Origin: Himantopus leucocephalus | Taxonomy: Eukaryota; Chordata; Aves; Charadriiformes; Recurvirostridae | Length of the DNA stretch: 64,000 bases | NCBI GenBank assembly: GCA_003993805.1 | Contig: RSEF01000031.1 | Span: forward strand, 26,810,058-26,874,057 | Direction: 5' to 3' | Part shown: one piece after another, positions 21,531 through 35,400 of the stretch | How positions within the stretch are numbered: the first letter of the stretch is position 1 | Layout of the letters: every line of letters begins with the position of its first letter | Made by a program: the position numbers and the translations under genes | Notes under the pieces: generated by a model | Told to the model about the DNA's origin: nothing | Database searches by the model: none | Seen by the model: the letters and a program-made list of their open reading frames with translations, nothing else

Positions 21531-22969
21531 GATGCTCACGCAGTGTGAATTAACAGAAGTTTACCGATAAAAGAGTTTATCAAGTTAGTAATCTTTTATC
21601 GTCACAAAATTCTTGAGGAAGTGACGTACTGTTGGAATCAAGTTCTGCAAAACATTTGAGTTTTGTATTCTGTGACATCTTGATTAGGAAACTGAATTGA
21701 CAGAAAATCAATATTGTATGCGTTACATGGTTTTAAGAAGGATCCTATCAGTCTGAAAATGCAGGTCTAAGTGGGGAATCTAAAGCAGTGGTGTTTCTGG
21801 CGAAGTCTGACAGGGACCTGCTCTTGCCTGTAAGCTGTGTGGTCTTCCCATTGGTATCTTGGAAGCAAGCCTGGAATCACCACAAGTCCTCGTGGTAGGT
21901 GATGGAAAGGTGCGTGGACTGCCAAGCAGTGGAGAAGACAGATGTGCACTGGGGGAGGACTTGTCTAGATGGTTGGTCACGTGCAAGGAAGAGCCAGTTT
22001 AACCCATACCAGCAGTGAAATACAGAGGAGTCTGTCCCTAAGAAACATTGTCATTGGAGGGGAGCTGGTGGCCATGAGGGTACTGTGCTAAATGTTAGTG
22101 GTTCCCAGTGGGAAGGGATGATCAAGGACTCGTACAGCCCTTTCAGATGGACCTGTGATGATGGGAAGGAGGCTTGGTGTCTTCTGTGCCTGAAACTGGT
22201 GAGGTGCTTGTGGGACTAGTGGGACTCCTTCACTGATGGTATCGTACATACAGGAAAGTGGGCTCTCAACGGATATTGGAAGGGAGGTTGTTCGTGGTTA
22301 TTAAGTAAGCATACCACACCAGGTTCAGGAACACCACTGAGCCAAAAATTATGGCAGGCTGGGAGCGGGGGGTGACGGAGGTATTGCGTTTGTTTGCCCT
22401 GTTCGTACTGTTCCCTAGGTTTCTCTGTGTAGCTGGTGGTGGGGATAAAGCTGTGGTCTGAACTAGCACACCTGGGCTTGAACTTGGAAGGGCTCAGGCA
22501 GGAGTTGCAGGAATGATTAAAAGACCAGAAAACATCTCCTGAGGTGAGAGAAGGCAGTTTATTTTGCCCTTTAGCAACCCCCTCATCTAAGATTAAATTA
22601 ATCTCCATGTGGTTGTTCCAAATTGCTTGTGCCTTTGCCAGACTAGACCAGCTCAAGTTGAAGTTTTCTGTGTCATTTCATGGGATGGGTTTTCATGTCT
22701 TGAGCAGAAGGATCATGTGGATGCAGAATCCCATGAAAAGTTTGTGTGTTGGGTGAACGCACTACGGGGCTCAAGCAAGATGATAATGAACAGCCTCAAT
22801 TCTAGGATCTCCCCAATTTTCTTGAATTGTGCTGTCCTTGCTGCTTAACTTTTATCCTAGAGTGCCCCTTCCTGGCAAATGTTGTTCTTGGTAAGATGTG
22901 CTGTCCCACTTAGGACTGGTTTAGCCCTTTATTGGTGGAACTGGAAAAGCTTCTTCCACTTTGGTTAAA

Positions 22970-23400
22970 TGACGACCCCAGCGTTATTCCTAGGGGGAGG
23001 AGAAAAGTAATACTCACTCCTTTGGGGTGAAAATGAGTATTGTTCTGCCAGTCAAGTAAACCTTGAGAAGCAGGAGAGTGCAGCCGTTGACATCTTTGTG
23101 GATAAAGCCATCTCCTGCCCCCAGGACGCCTGCAGACACTGCTGCCATTATGCCTGCCCCTCGCTGGTGACGCCGGCTGAACCTGCAGTCTGGCTGCTTC
23201 ATCCATCGGGGGGTGTTGCAGGACACCCCGACGCTGCCCTGGCTGCCGGAGAGCCGCTGCAGGGAAGGTGCAATGACAGGTTGTTTTGTTTTGGGGCGGT
23301 GGGAGGCGGTGGGAAGCGTGGTGGGAGTTGGCAGCTGATAAGTGCCCAGGCGAGGCGGAGCCGTGGTAAGGAGGTGGGGTAGATCTGTCCCTGTGCGCTT
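22970..23400. other. Intronic GC/CpG-rich patch, function unknown
   Basis: This patch stands out from the AT-rich surroundings of intron 2 by clustered CpGs (GACGCCTG, GGTGACGCCGGC, CCGACGCTGC, GCCGGAGAGCCGCTGC). It contains a short hairpin near 23217-23230 (GGGGTGT stem with TGCAGG loop). A 182-codon antisense open frame crosses it but shows no recognised domain and is probably a product of the composition. It could be an intragenic regulatory or alternative promoter region. Confidence 0.3.
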
Positions 23401-23457
23401 CAGTGCTGGGGAAGAGGTCAGGAGCCTGCAAGAGGCTCAGAGTTGCTGGACCATGCA

Positions 23458-23503
23458 TTTTTTTCCTTTTTTTCTTCTTTTTTTTTTTTTTGTTTTTGTT
23501 TTA
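23458..23503. repeat. T-rich low-complexity tract
   Basis: Runs of T interrupted by single or double C and G. A simple low-complexity tract in intron 2. Confidence 0.85.
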
Positions 23504-26500
23504 AACGTGTATTTCTGCTTTGAGAAGAAAGGCTGAACAACTGTGTTCCCCGGGTACAGTCAGAGAGGTACCTATGGGCTGTGGTGGCAATAAGCTGTTT
23601 TGGCTATGATTTATTCTCTTTTGCCTGGAGACACAGCTGCCTTTAGCCCACGCGTCTGATATGACTGATAACAGATTTTTTGACCTCTCCCTCTAATAGA
23701 TGTTAGTCAGAGCACAGCTGGGCATCCGGGGCTGTTGGGGCAGGCAATCCCGAAAAAGGAGAAAAAAGAATCGCTGGATTTGGCGTTTGAGCTCCAGATG
23801 GGGTAGTAGTGTTGCTGACAATTGGGGGAGGGAGGAAAAAACATGCTTTTCTCGCAAGCTTTCTGGTCAAAATGATTGGGAGGACTGCAGAGGTGGTTTT
23901 CCATAGGTGAATGAGAGTAAGACAGCCCCGTACATCTCAGAAACCGTGCTCCGGGACAGGGGTACGACCACAAGCTACCCTGCTGCTCTTCGCCTGTATT
24001 TGCTGGCTCATCTTGAATGCAGGGTGACTCTCCTTTGTACCACTGTTAAGGTCTCCATCACACCACTACTTGGGAGCAATCACAGAGCAATGGGCCAGAG
24101 GTCTGGAAGCTGGAGAAATGCAGGGAAAGGTTTTGTCTTCACAGCAGTGGCTTGAGTAGCCACCTCTTAGGGCCTGAATTCAGGGATGCTTTCAGGAGTC
24201 CAGAGTCCCTGTTTTTTCACTCTGTTTTTAGGGACAAGGCTTTCACTGGCAGATCTGAAAGGCTTGATACTGCATACCTTCCGCTACAGTAATTTATACT
24301 GTGCACTTTTAGTCCAAAGTGAATACCCGATCCCTGATGTTTCCTTTTATTTGTCATGATGGCAGAAAAATATCTCAGATTTCATTGTATTTGGGAAGTT
24401 TATTTAGTCACAGAGTTCAAAAGCATCAACATTATTTTTTACTCAAGTTTGCTAAATGATAAATTCTTAAATATCTCTTTTCAGATAGGAATGTGGATTG
24501 AGAGTTTGATGCATATAAGCACCTGAAAGAGAGGTTTTAAGATAAAGCACCCTCTCGAGTATATTGATAAAAAGAGGACAAAGTGGGGGAAAAAAAGGAT
24601 GGAGGGTGTCAGCTCTCATATTTTTTTGAGAGCCCTGCTTCACTGTAGGGTCTGATTTCAGTGTCCTTATTAAGAAGATGGACTTAGGTACATGGACTCG
24701 CAGCGCAGTGAGACCGTTATCTGAAGCAAATGGTACTGGGATGCAGGTCAGTGTCTGGTCCTTCACTGGGAGCTTTGAGAGCAGTGGAGACAAAATCCTG
24801 GTCCTTCACACACTCACGCCAATGTCCGTAAAGGACAATCCCTGTGAATCTCATATCGGAGCAGATTTGTCTCTTCGGAACGCGTACTGCATTGACAGAA
24901 GCCGTAAGTTATGGAGGTGCGTGTTGTGTTTCAAGCCCCCTCTCTGCTTACTGAAGGAGCAGTAAGTGAGCTTCTATGTGAAAAAGTAGGGCTCAGCAGA
25001 GCTACACAGGTGTGAAAAGAAGCTGAAATGGTGAAATTGGACTCTGGGGAGGGAGATGAGAAAGAGAAAAGGTGGGACCAGCTGGGACCTTCTCCAGAGC
25101 CTGATGTTCAGGCTTAGCCATGTGTTGCTGTTGTGTTTCGCAAATTCCCATTGAGACACTCCAGCCTCTCCATTCCCTTCCTTCTCTTACTAAAGAGGTT
25201 TCCTTTCCTCTTCTCATTTTAGCTAAAACAGGGAGTGGGAATAGGGAAGGTGTTAGTGTGTAATATTTCGTATGGTATCACTACGCAGGGTACAAATAAT
25301 AGATCGCACACTACATGCTTAGAGAATTTACTGCCGGCTTTTGTATGTGCTGTGACAAGTGCTCAAAAGGTCAAAAAAGCTTCCTTAACAAATTTGATAA
25401 GATAATGCAGTGAGCTGTAACAGCGTAAAGTCCTGGGGGCCATAGACCAGAATAGAAGAAATAATTATGCATGGTAATGGGTAATTACAGATAATGGCCT
25501 TTTTTGGGGGTGGCAGAAAATACACAGCCCCACAGCCTTGCCTGGAATGAACATTGCCTAGCACATTAACTTTATAGCAAGCTAAAAGTTCAATGCTGGA
25601 ACCAAAGATAATCCGCAACTTCTAATGGGGAGAGAACAGAAATACTCTTCTGAAAGGCAGAGCGAGCGTGCAGGTTTTGTTCCTTGGGAAGCAGAGCGTC
25701 TCAGCAGAAAGTAAGTAATGGTGCCAGCTTTCTTTGACATCTGAAATAGCTCTGTGATGGTTGTCTGGTGGGAGAAATGTACTGTTCCAGTGTTTCTGAT
25801 TATGATGTTAGGGAGTGATTTCACACTGGCCCCATTCAAGGCTACTGTCCGACCTCAAAGCCAGCTATGAATTCAACTAATGCGTTGTGAGGCTTAATAT
25901 TGCCAAACCAGTTAATGGGAGTGTGCTGATGCTTTATATACTGAGCAAGGGGAAATAGTCAGGTGCAGATCCAAGACTCTTTTAAGGTCTGAAGGCAAGT
26001 GTTTCCTGACTGAATAATTAATTTCTGACGTTTTAATGGCTTAGCTGTCTCCTGCCACAGAGGCTGACTTGCAGGAAGGTATTAACACTGCAGTGATGAA
26101 AACAGTCACTCTGAATTGAAAACTACAGGAAATGTAAACCACCAGAAGCTGAACTCTGCTCACTGGGCAATGGATGTGCCTTCCTGCTCCTTGAGTAAAT
26201 GTGTTACTTGAGTAGTCACAGTTCTTCTGCATTTTCATCAGCGTGTCTGTGTATGTGTAGAGTCTGTGTAGGCATAGAAGAAATACAGACTGCTAACCAT
26301 AGGTGTATGTAAGAACTCATGTCAATAAACGCGGGCAGTGATGTTCTCTTAATTGCCGCACTGCATATTCATAATTCCTCTTCTGAAATATACAATCAGG
26401 TGGAGACTAATCAGCTGTTATGGGCACATGAGTAAATTGAACCGTGCCACTGCATGCTCCCAGACATTGAAACGTGACTGTATGTGCTGTCCTGATTTTT

Positions 26501-29500
26501 AAAACAGTTCCTGGTGTGTGTCTGTCCCAAGCTGACTAGTATTCTTCCCCAGATTCCTAAATGTGGTCCAGTAACCATTCCCAGTAGGGAATTTGGTGCC
26601 ACCACCCTGTCGTAGATGCTGAGAAAGTCTAATAGTATGGACTCTGTGCCATTTGACCTCAGCATCAGGGGCTTGCCCAGGCAAGTGTAAATTATTATTA
26701 TCAGTGTATAATAAGAAATATAACTGGCCCTTAACAGTACCGGTAGGAATAGGAAATGCTCCATGCTTATACGCAGAATGAGTGAACGTTACAGGCAGAA
26801 CTTCAGTGTTTCCATTTCTCAGTGTGTATGCTTAAAAACATGTCTGCATCTGTGAGACAGAGATGATGATAGAAATTCTTGTAAATTCCCTGACATTTCT
26901 CCTCTCTTCTCCCAAAAAGTAAGAAGGGAAAGAATGATGTATATACTGGCTTCTGTGTTGATTTTGCCATGCATATCCGCAATTCCTGTAAATTGCCATA
27001 GCTTTATTGAAGTAAATGATCTGAGACTGGTTTACATTAACTGAGGACTGGACCACTGTTTTTCACCATGCTCTGCTCAGTGAAGGCAGGAGCCCCTCAT
27101 AGGTTACTGAATGTATAAGACCCATATGTGTAACTGACCCCGAGAACTCACCTTCCTTAAAGAAAATCCCAGCCGTCCTGAAATGAATTACTGGTTAACT
27201 ACTATTAATATGCCATAGAGCTGGAGAGTCGTCTACAACACTGCAAGATCAATAACAGTATTTATCGTGCATCATATTGATCTTCTATGAAAGAGTGGGC
27301 CATATTTCACACCGTGTACACAGTGCAAAAAAAGTAGCATCAGTTCTCTACAGACATAAAAAAGAGCTTAGAGATCCAAGGGCACAACTGCATGAAGGGA
27401 TACCATTCTCTCACTGCAAGAGCGTTGCTCGCACATGGGGAGTCTCTGACAGCCCTACATTGTAGATTTGGTGTTCCAAAAACTGAGCGAGAATTCTAAC
27501 CACTCTTTTTTTGGTTTGCTCTTCTGATTTTCTGTTCCTTCTTGTACGGATTCAGTCCCAGATTTTTAATCGTGTCCTGTTTGCAACTTCCAAAATGTTA
27601 AAAATTTGTGTCTAGTGGCAGGGGAAGGACTCAGGAGCCCTTCTCAGTTTTTCTGTGCAGAGGGTGAAGACCGCCAAGGTGTGAGCCCAGCTCCTGCCGC
27701 AGCCCTCTTGTTCTAAAGGGCAGGTGGAGGGGCAGAGTGGGAGTATGACGGTGCAGCAGCAGTTGCCTTGTTGAGAGCTTAATTCCTCTCGAAAATTGCT
27801 CCCTTTAGAGCAATGAACCTCAGGGCTGCCCCTCATGTGCAGGTGTTGTAATGCGGCAGGCTCTGAGGCAGGGGAGGACCCTCTCCTTGCCAGCAGAGCC
27901 ATTCAGCTGTGTTGAATTACATTTGGGGAAAAAAAAAAACCCAAACCAACAGCTGAAAGCTGCTTTCTTAACCTTGGTATTCTCTCCTTGTTGGCAGAAA
28001 ACGCAGCTGCGGGCTGACAGCCTCCTTTGAGGAGGACACCTTGCTTGCTGAACGTTTGGAGGTGAGGCTGTGGGAAGGTTCAGCCTGTAGGTAGGAGTCG
28101 AGAATTACAGGTACAGACCAAAGACCAAACAGAGGAACCCCAGTTAGTTAAGGTGTAGTTACAGGCATTGTTTCCAATAGATCTGCCCCATTCTGCAAAT
28201 GGTGGCCGTGCTTGAGGATGCTGCAGCACAGAAGCGGTGTGCTTGCTCGCCAGCTGGCTGGCAGACTTCAGCTGGAGAGAACTGGCATGGATAGGGCAAA
28301 AACTCCCCTGAGCATGTGTTAAACATGAAATCTTCTTTGGGCAGATATCTGAGTGCCTTGATTTATCCCTAGGACAGTTTAGCGGGGTTCTGTGGCCTTT
28401 AGTTCTTCTCCCCTTGGCACTTAGCACGTCTTTGAAGGTACCCTGTGTAGGTACTGGCTGGTCTGACCTGCTTCTCTTCCTGAGCTTTCACTACTCTGAA
28501 GAAAAAGTCAAGACTTTCAGGGCTTTCTCCATTAATAACAAAACTCTTTCCCCTTAATGTATTTACAGTTGTGTATGTTCTGTACGTGTTGTATGTGTAT
28601 GATGTATGCATTAGTAGTAGGAGGTGACATGATTCAGCCGGGCCGGATGGGGTAAGAGTGTAGAGCTGCACTGCAGACCTGCCCTTGACTCGTTGCACGC
28701 CAGAGCTGCTGAAGACCTGCAGGAGCTCGGCTCTCCAGAGGAATCCTTCTCTCAGGCTGGCTGGTTCAAGATGGTGAGGAGTTTAGAATGACCTGTGGGG
28801 TGCTTTGACCTGGTCTGACCTGACATCCACCCACAGTCTGGATGGCACAAGGCTATGTCTTGTATGAGGTGTCTCCCTTTGGTGAAGCACCAAATCTCCT
28901 CCAGATGCTACAGAGAAAAGTCAGAGACTTGTCCCAAAGCATGACGTCAGAGAAAAACTAATCTCCTAAATTTCGGGGAAAGTTTGAGTTGAAGCATGTG
29001 GCAGCTTTCTTCTGCTCTTTGTCAGATGTTGCCAGTCCTTCCATCTTCAGAAGCATGATGTGGATTGGGATTTAGGGAAAATTAACTCTTCTAGTTGTCT
29101 TTCCAGCCTCATCGCAGGAGTCCTAGTTCTATATGGAGTTGGGTGTGTCTGTCCCTTCACTTGGAACTTTCGCCTTTCCCGTGGCTCCTGTTTTTTCTAC
29201 TAATCTCCTGGGGCACATCCCTGTCCTGTGGCTGGTGCTCAGAAGGGTTGTGTACCAGAGATGTTATGAGGACCATGGATTCCATAGGTTGGCATTCATA
29301 AAAGAAAAGTGCCCCAGGCTGGTGATGCCTGGGGATTTCTGTGTATGGGTGCATGGGTGGCTGAATGAGCAGGTGACCAGCTCTACAGACTCAGTATTCA
29401 GTCTTGAGAGGACAGCTGAGAGTACTGTAGAGGCTGTTGGAGAGCGGAGGGACAGCAGAAGGAAAGCGGAGGATGGTTCTGGTGGATTCGTAACAGCCCT

Positions 29501-32139
29501 GAGCAGTGAACCACTGGCAGCTATTGTGCAGCTAGATAAAGGAAAAACGGATGGCAGCAAGTCGACCCTTTTGCACCTCCGGCAGCAAATGATGGTAGCC
29601 CCAACCACAGGTAGGAGGTAGAAAGAGAAAAGAAGGGGCAAAAAGCATATTTTTTTCTCTTACTTAATGCAACAGAAGACTGCCACCAGTGCTTGCTCTT
29701 CAGGAAAGAGCTGTAGCATTACCAGCCACTGGAACATCAGAGACATCAAGGATGCTCGTATGAGTTTGTGGATAGCTATGGGCAGGTCTGTTTTCTAGCC
29801 TAGCCTGTCTTGTCCCATGTTCAGAAGTGTAGTGCACAAGACTTTTCTGAAAGTTGCAGCAAAGCCTGCTACTTTCTCCTAGTCTTGCTTTTAGCTGATG
29901 ACACCTCTGGGTGGCTCACCTTTTGTGTGTAGGTGTAAAGAGGCCCCATCTTCCTGGTGCTGGTATTCTTAGCGGAAAGTATTATCCCTTCTTAAAATGC
30001 ACTGCAAGCGGAAAGACCCTGCAGAGCTTTGAGAAGAAATTGCACATCTGTGCAGCATAGCATAGCCCTGCCAGAAGTTCTGTGGCCGGCTGCCTTGCGT
30101 ATCTCTGTCTCGTGTGAAATCTGTATCCCAGCAGGGAATGTGTTGGAGGATTTTGCTTTTGGCTTCTATTTTATGGCATGAAAAGCAGAACAGTGGGACC
30201 ACAGCTTTATTTGGGGGCTAAGTTTGGGGAGGGGACTTAGGCTTGTGCTGTGATTTATTGGAATTGTTGGCTTTTCAGTGCCAGTGGTCTAAGTTCTGAT
30301 TTCATCAAAGACATGGTCAAAAGGACTTGAAGAGCGGCCTGCCCAAGAGCAGAATAGTAGCAATAATAAAATTTCATAAAAATATGAAAGTGCAAAAACT
30401 GTGAAGGGTCTTTTGTGGCATTGCAGGCTCCTCTGTTCTCTGTGCAAATTTGAGAGGTACTCCCAGTGAAAAAGGCCAGCTGGCTTGATTCTTGCTGACA
30501 TAGGTCTGAGGGGCAGAAAAACCAGATGCAGGAGACATAAAACACTCTTAATAAATGGGTACAGTTCATTAATGTCAACAAAATGTCAACAAGAGCTGAA
30601 TGGAGGCACTGTATAATTTAGTAACCTGGAAGAAGACTATCTATGATGGCAGAGAGCTTTCATTACAGCTGGAGAAGTGAAACAGAATTGCATTGTAAAT
30701 GGCAATAGCTGGTAAAACCGATGATTGGATCTAGCATGTAGCTAATACATAGTGCAGTGGAAGTTGTTACCATGACTCTGAGAGGCTGGTAAATGCCACC
30801 ATATTAATTTTGCAGGTAAGTAGCCGAGGTACAGATATACTAGGACGCAAAACAAACTAGGCAGTGCCTGCCTGACATCTTCTCTTAAGGCTGTTATTTC
30901 ACGTGTGCGTACTGTCCATGCAGCTTCATCTCCATTCCAGTAGCCCTCGAGAGCTCATCAGTGTGCTTGAAGCTACATCCTTTTCTCCTCCACGGTGGAG
31001 TTAGACAACATCATGGGGAGAGCGGGGGCTCCTTGCAGGAGGGATCTTTAGGCTGCAAACACTGCAAGGGTTGGTGCAGGGCAGGGTTACAGGGATGCGA
31101 GCTAGAATCAGAGCTGCAGGGATGGTGGGATTTGCAGCTGTAAATGTATATTCACCGTGTGGTTAGACTTTCTAAGGTTGTGGTGGTTTTTTGCTGTGTG
31201 TGGCTCAGCCAGGTAGCTGATTCAGCGTGTCAGAGAGAGCTTGGCTGTGAAACAGTAGCGACAAGCACCTTCCTTTTTCATCCTTGCAAATATCACAAGG
31301 CAGTGGTTGACACTAGAGTGAGGAAAATGGAGCTTAAAACATCCCCTGAGAAGCACCCCCCATCTTAGGGGCAACAGGGGAGGCAGACCTTTGCGGGGAC
31401 AGCCTGCGGGGAGCACAGCCACTGGCCTCCAGTCTGGAGGCACTCCATAGTGCAGGCAGCAAGCCGTGAGCAATCCCCTTCTCCTCCTCCTCTTTTGCCG
31501 GTGTTGTGGGAGCTTGTTCTGCTCTGCGATTCTGTAGGTAGAGAGGAGCTAAATTTGGGTGCAGAGGCTGGGCAAGGATTGAGGGCCTCGTGGCTCAGAG
31601 GCAGCATGTGGGTTTCTGAGACACCTTGGCTGATCGTGCAGTGCTTTCCCTGCTGCAGCTTCTCCTGGCCTTGCGGCTGTTTGCCTTTTCTAGAGGCATG
31701 TTCAGAAGGTGTCCTGTCACCCGCAGGGCACTGGCTGGAAGAGGGGTCATCCTGTAGCTAAAGCATTTCTGCTTCCAGGGGGTTAAAAGAGATTTGGCAC
31801 ACTGATAGAATTTGAAAATAATGGGACGCTGATGTAAATCACCATCAGATCAACTGATGCTGCTTGAGGACTCAGAGTGTTGCCTTAACCTGCAGTTGGT
31901 TTTGTCCCCTGTTTTGCAGTCTGTGGCATGTGTAGGTGGTGGTCTCGGGCTCTGAGTGGACACTAGTCCACTTGAGTTTCCACGAAACATTCAGCCGTGT
32001 TTCCCTTTCAGTTCCCACCTCTTCCTATTTACTACTCTCTGTCCAGCCTTCAGGAGAAGTAGTAGCTCATCAGAAGGTGAAAGGTATTGGTCTTCATGGA
32101 GCCTCCTGTTTCATAATGGCTTGTTTTTTTCTTTTCCAG

Positions 32140-32423
32140 AGGGACGGATGCTCATTCAGGACATCCCTTCCATCCCCAGCAGAGGGCACTTGGAGAGCAC
32201 GTCTGATTTGGTTGTGGACTCCACCTACTACAGCAGTTTTTACCAGCCGTCCCTGTATCCTTACTATAACAACCTGTACAACTACTCCCAGTACCAAATG
32301 GCAGTGGCCAGTGAGGCTTCCTCAAGTGAGACGGGGGGTACGGTTGTAGGGTCGGCCATGAAAAACAGCCTTCGAAGCCTCCCAGCAGCGTACGTGCCAA
32401 GCCAGTCGGGAAAACAGTGGCAG
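32140..32423 (+). CDS. DMRT1: DMRT1 exon 3
   Basis: 284 bp. With the one base carried from exon 2 it encodes 95 residues, [16 protein letters not shown] to SQSGKQWQ, ending in phase 0. The central Tyr-rich stretch ([20 protein letters not shown]) and the [14 protein letters not shown] end are characteristic of the DMRT1 C-terminal half, the region outside the DM domain often described as the male-specific/DMRT1 domain. The acceptor is CTTTTCCAG|AGGGAC and the donor is CAG|GTATGA. No frameshift or stop. The Ser-rich insert [12 protein letters not shown] is a typically variable segment. Confidence 0.96.
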
Positions 32424-35400
32424 GTATGATGTTACAGAGATGTTGCACGGAAGAGTGAGGTGGACAATAACAGGCTGTTTCTTGGGCCTGATTCTGACCT
32501 CCTGTTTGCTGGTTTCATGGCAGTGCAAAACCAGAACCAGATTCCTGGGTCGGTTTAGGACCCACATTAGGAGAGTTAGCCGAAATGAGTGGTTATTGTG
32601 CAGCGCAATGAAAGCAATGATACAGGTATAGGTAGGTTGCACAGATAAAGGGCACCCACTTCCACTTGATTTTATCTTCTGATTCATGTCATAGTAGATT
32701 ATGGGCAGTTTTCCAGAAAAAGAGTCCAACTGAATTACCAAACATAGCACCCTGGGAGCTTCAGGTGCCATTTCTGAGAGGCTTTGCTCTTCAGGAACCT
32801 GTGTTTTTCTTTTCCATCTTTCACATCTGAGGCTGTTGTGCAGTGGGTTGCTGGCAGTCAGCTGAATGTGACAGGGCGTGTTGCTAATGGTGTGTTCTGG
32901 CAGTGTCAGCTCCACGGCTTGCGATTGTGACTTGGGTAGCTGAAGTTACAGGCTGTGCCTAAGAGGTTCGCACCAGAGCTCTGTGTACTTCATTAGTTAG
33001 GGTATAAAGCCAGCCAAGCCCTCTCACTTTAGGACTTGATAATTGCAGCTTCCAGCTCAGCACGTGTTGTAGACTGAAAAATGAGGAAATCTGCCAAGGC
33101 AGGGGATTTGTGGCAAAGTGCAGCCATTTCAGTGACCCTGAGGCTGTTTTGTCTTGGGCTGCAGTGGTGCTTTTCTGTCTGAGGTTGAACTCAGGAGGCT
33201 GCACCTTCTGAGTCTGCGTACGCCCATGTCCCTTGTCCAAGGGCAGGAGAGGGTAGACCTCTTCTGTAGAGCATCAGGAGGAGGCAGGCTGCCTTCTGCA
33301 CAGGCTCTGTTGTGAAACCACTGAACAATAAAAGATTAAACCTCCACCAAAAGCTCCTTTCTGAAGGGAACAGGTAAGTCATCCCCTTTGCTGACAGAGA
33401 ATTCCTCCAGCAATTCTGGCACAGGGACCAAGTCTGAAAGGGCATTTTAACTTCTGATACCAAGGAGCTGGAACTAAGATCAGGGTGATTACAAATACTG
33501 TAGCAGCCCACATCACCTTCAGTGAGGTTTTCCTATCATTAGACACTTTATTCATGGAAAGATCCTTCTGAAAATGTGGGGTCCTCCTGGGGCAACAGCT
33601 GAGAGGTCCATACATTTCAAGATCATGGCTTTACAGCAGTCAGCATTTAGTACTGTTCCACGTCCCTATTTCGTCATGAGTACAGCTGTATGGGAAAAAG
33701 AGCTGTCTCCCTTCCTCCTGCTATGTGAATCTACACCATGAGAGCTTTCTTCTCTCAGTGTATTGACAGGCTTCACCAGAATTGCCTTCAAATACATAGA
33801 GGTACACCTTTTCATTTACATTAGTTGATAGCGTCCTCTCTAGCTGCTGAACTTGATCACCAGACCAGGGGGAGAATTAGTCAAGGCAAGCTGGGGATAG
33901 GATTTTGTGTATGGTAATGAGGTGAGGTGCCAGTGCTTTTTTAGCTTTTTCATTTTGGTTGATTGGGTTAATCTGGCACGTTGTAGCAGCGTACTTCAGA
34001 TAGAAAGTTACTTCCTCTGAAGTTATTGCAGTACCTAGCTCATAAGAGCCTACTGAAGAGCTGATGCTTGGAGACACCATCACAATGCAAATGAGGGGCA
34101 GCAACACTCGACTTGTGAATATAATGTTCTTGCAGGTTGCTAATCCCACACTTGACCATTCTTCCAGCCGGGAGAGACTTCTGTGATTTTACTTGCTTGG
34201 GAAAAAGGAGAGTAAATTACAGGTATTGACTATCCTAGAGCATAGTGTTTGAGGGAGAGATGCATGAAGGTATGTTAAAACATGTTAAACCTTGGAATGA
34301 CAGCAGTGTCCTCTCAGTTCTGTTGTCATGTACTGTCATTTGAAACTAGGCTGTATGTGTAAGAAATCTTGGCCTGGAGGGTCCGTTGTCTCACTGTGAG
34401 ATTGCCTGTTTGCTGTGGGACCTTTGACACCCCTGAAAGGAGTAAAAGCAATAGTGTGTTCTCCATGGATCTTTCTCTAGAAACCCTGCAGAATCTGTAA
34501 CTAACTTCTGCTTAAATGCCCCTCAAATTAGTGAGATACTGAAGAGGTGATTAAGGAGAGATGAGGTGGTTCTTATCAAAAAGGACCATTTTCCTTCCAC
34601 TAGCAGGCTCTAAACACTGGGTGTTCATTCCCAGCTTGTGGGATGTATTGCATGGTTCCATTCACCTCTATGGGAATTCAGTGATTTACCTCACCTAACA
34701 TTTTAATTTCTCCCAGCCAAACCTTTTGGTATCTCTCAGTGTTGCTCTGGTGAGATGTCTGTGCAGAGAGACTAAAGTTAGTGCTTTCTGCCTGCAGAAG
34801 TGACATCTCCCCAGCTTCTAAAGGGCCTAAAACCAGGACCCACCTCTCCTGTTCAGTAGGGCAGAGTGTAGTTCAAGGTCAGCGTCACTTAACTTACAAG
34901 CTGTTTCTCAGAGGCTGATCTGCAAGAAGGGTTGTTATTGCTGGAAGAGTTACGAATCATGGGGTTTGCATACTGTTATGACAGCATAACATTGCACAAA
35001 TAATCATAAAAAGTTTTACAGTGAGAGCTAGGCTAGATAATGCTTGATGGCAGAGTGCAGTGATGCTGAGGTTGTAAAACACTGTGTGGCACTGAAGATA
35101 GGTTTGTTGTGAGGGGAACAAACTCTCAGCTGCTGCACGTGGTTAAACATCCATTCTGCTCATGGAAGGTTACCAGCAAGGGAAGATCACAGAAATACGG
35201 TGTTAAATGGAGAAGGATGAATGGGTTTTTCTGTCAAGCACCGTAAGGAGCTACAGGAGATTTTCAAAGCATGGTCCACAAAGAGGAATCAGACCTTGCT
35301 CACACCTTCAGGGGGTTTTGCTGGCAGACTTACGCAGGCTGATTCTCTCCAGAGGAAACACGTAGCTGTATATGTACAGGGATTTTTGTTGGACTGCCTG

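Larger units (their letters stand above)
11781..32139 (+). other. DMRT1: DMRT1 intron 2
   Basis: A 20.4-kb phase-1 intron with a GTAAAG donor and a TTTTTTTCTTTTCCAG acceptor. It contains an AT-rich block (about 13080-13340), CR1 remnants at 15880-16100, 17270-17710 and 21220-21530, a short (TG)n at 17876-17896, a GC- and CpG-rich patch (about 22970-23400), and a T-rich tract at 23458-23503. The remaining stretches (for example 18.0-21.1 kb and 23.5-32.1 kb) hold only short, unsupported open frames; no exon, RNA gene or further transposon was recognised. Confidence 0.88.

Noticed and set aside
22910..23458. 182-codon antisense open frame in intron 2
   Set aside because: Composition (Pro, His, Ser, Arg rich) follows the local GC-rich patch; no domain or conserved motif is visible.
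29133..29621. 162-codon open frame on the + strand in intron 2
   Set aside because: No recognised domain, no conserved motif and no splice context.
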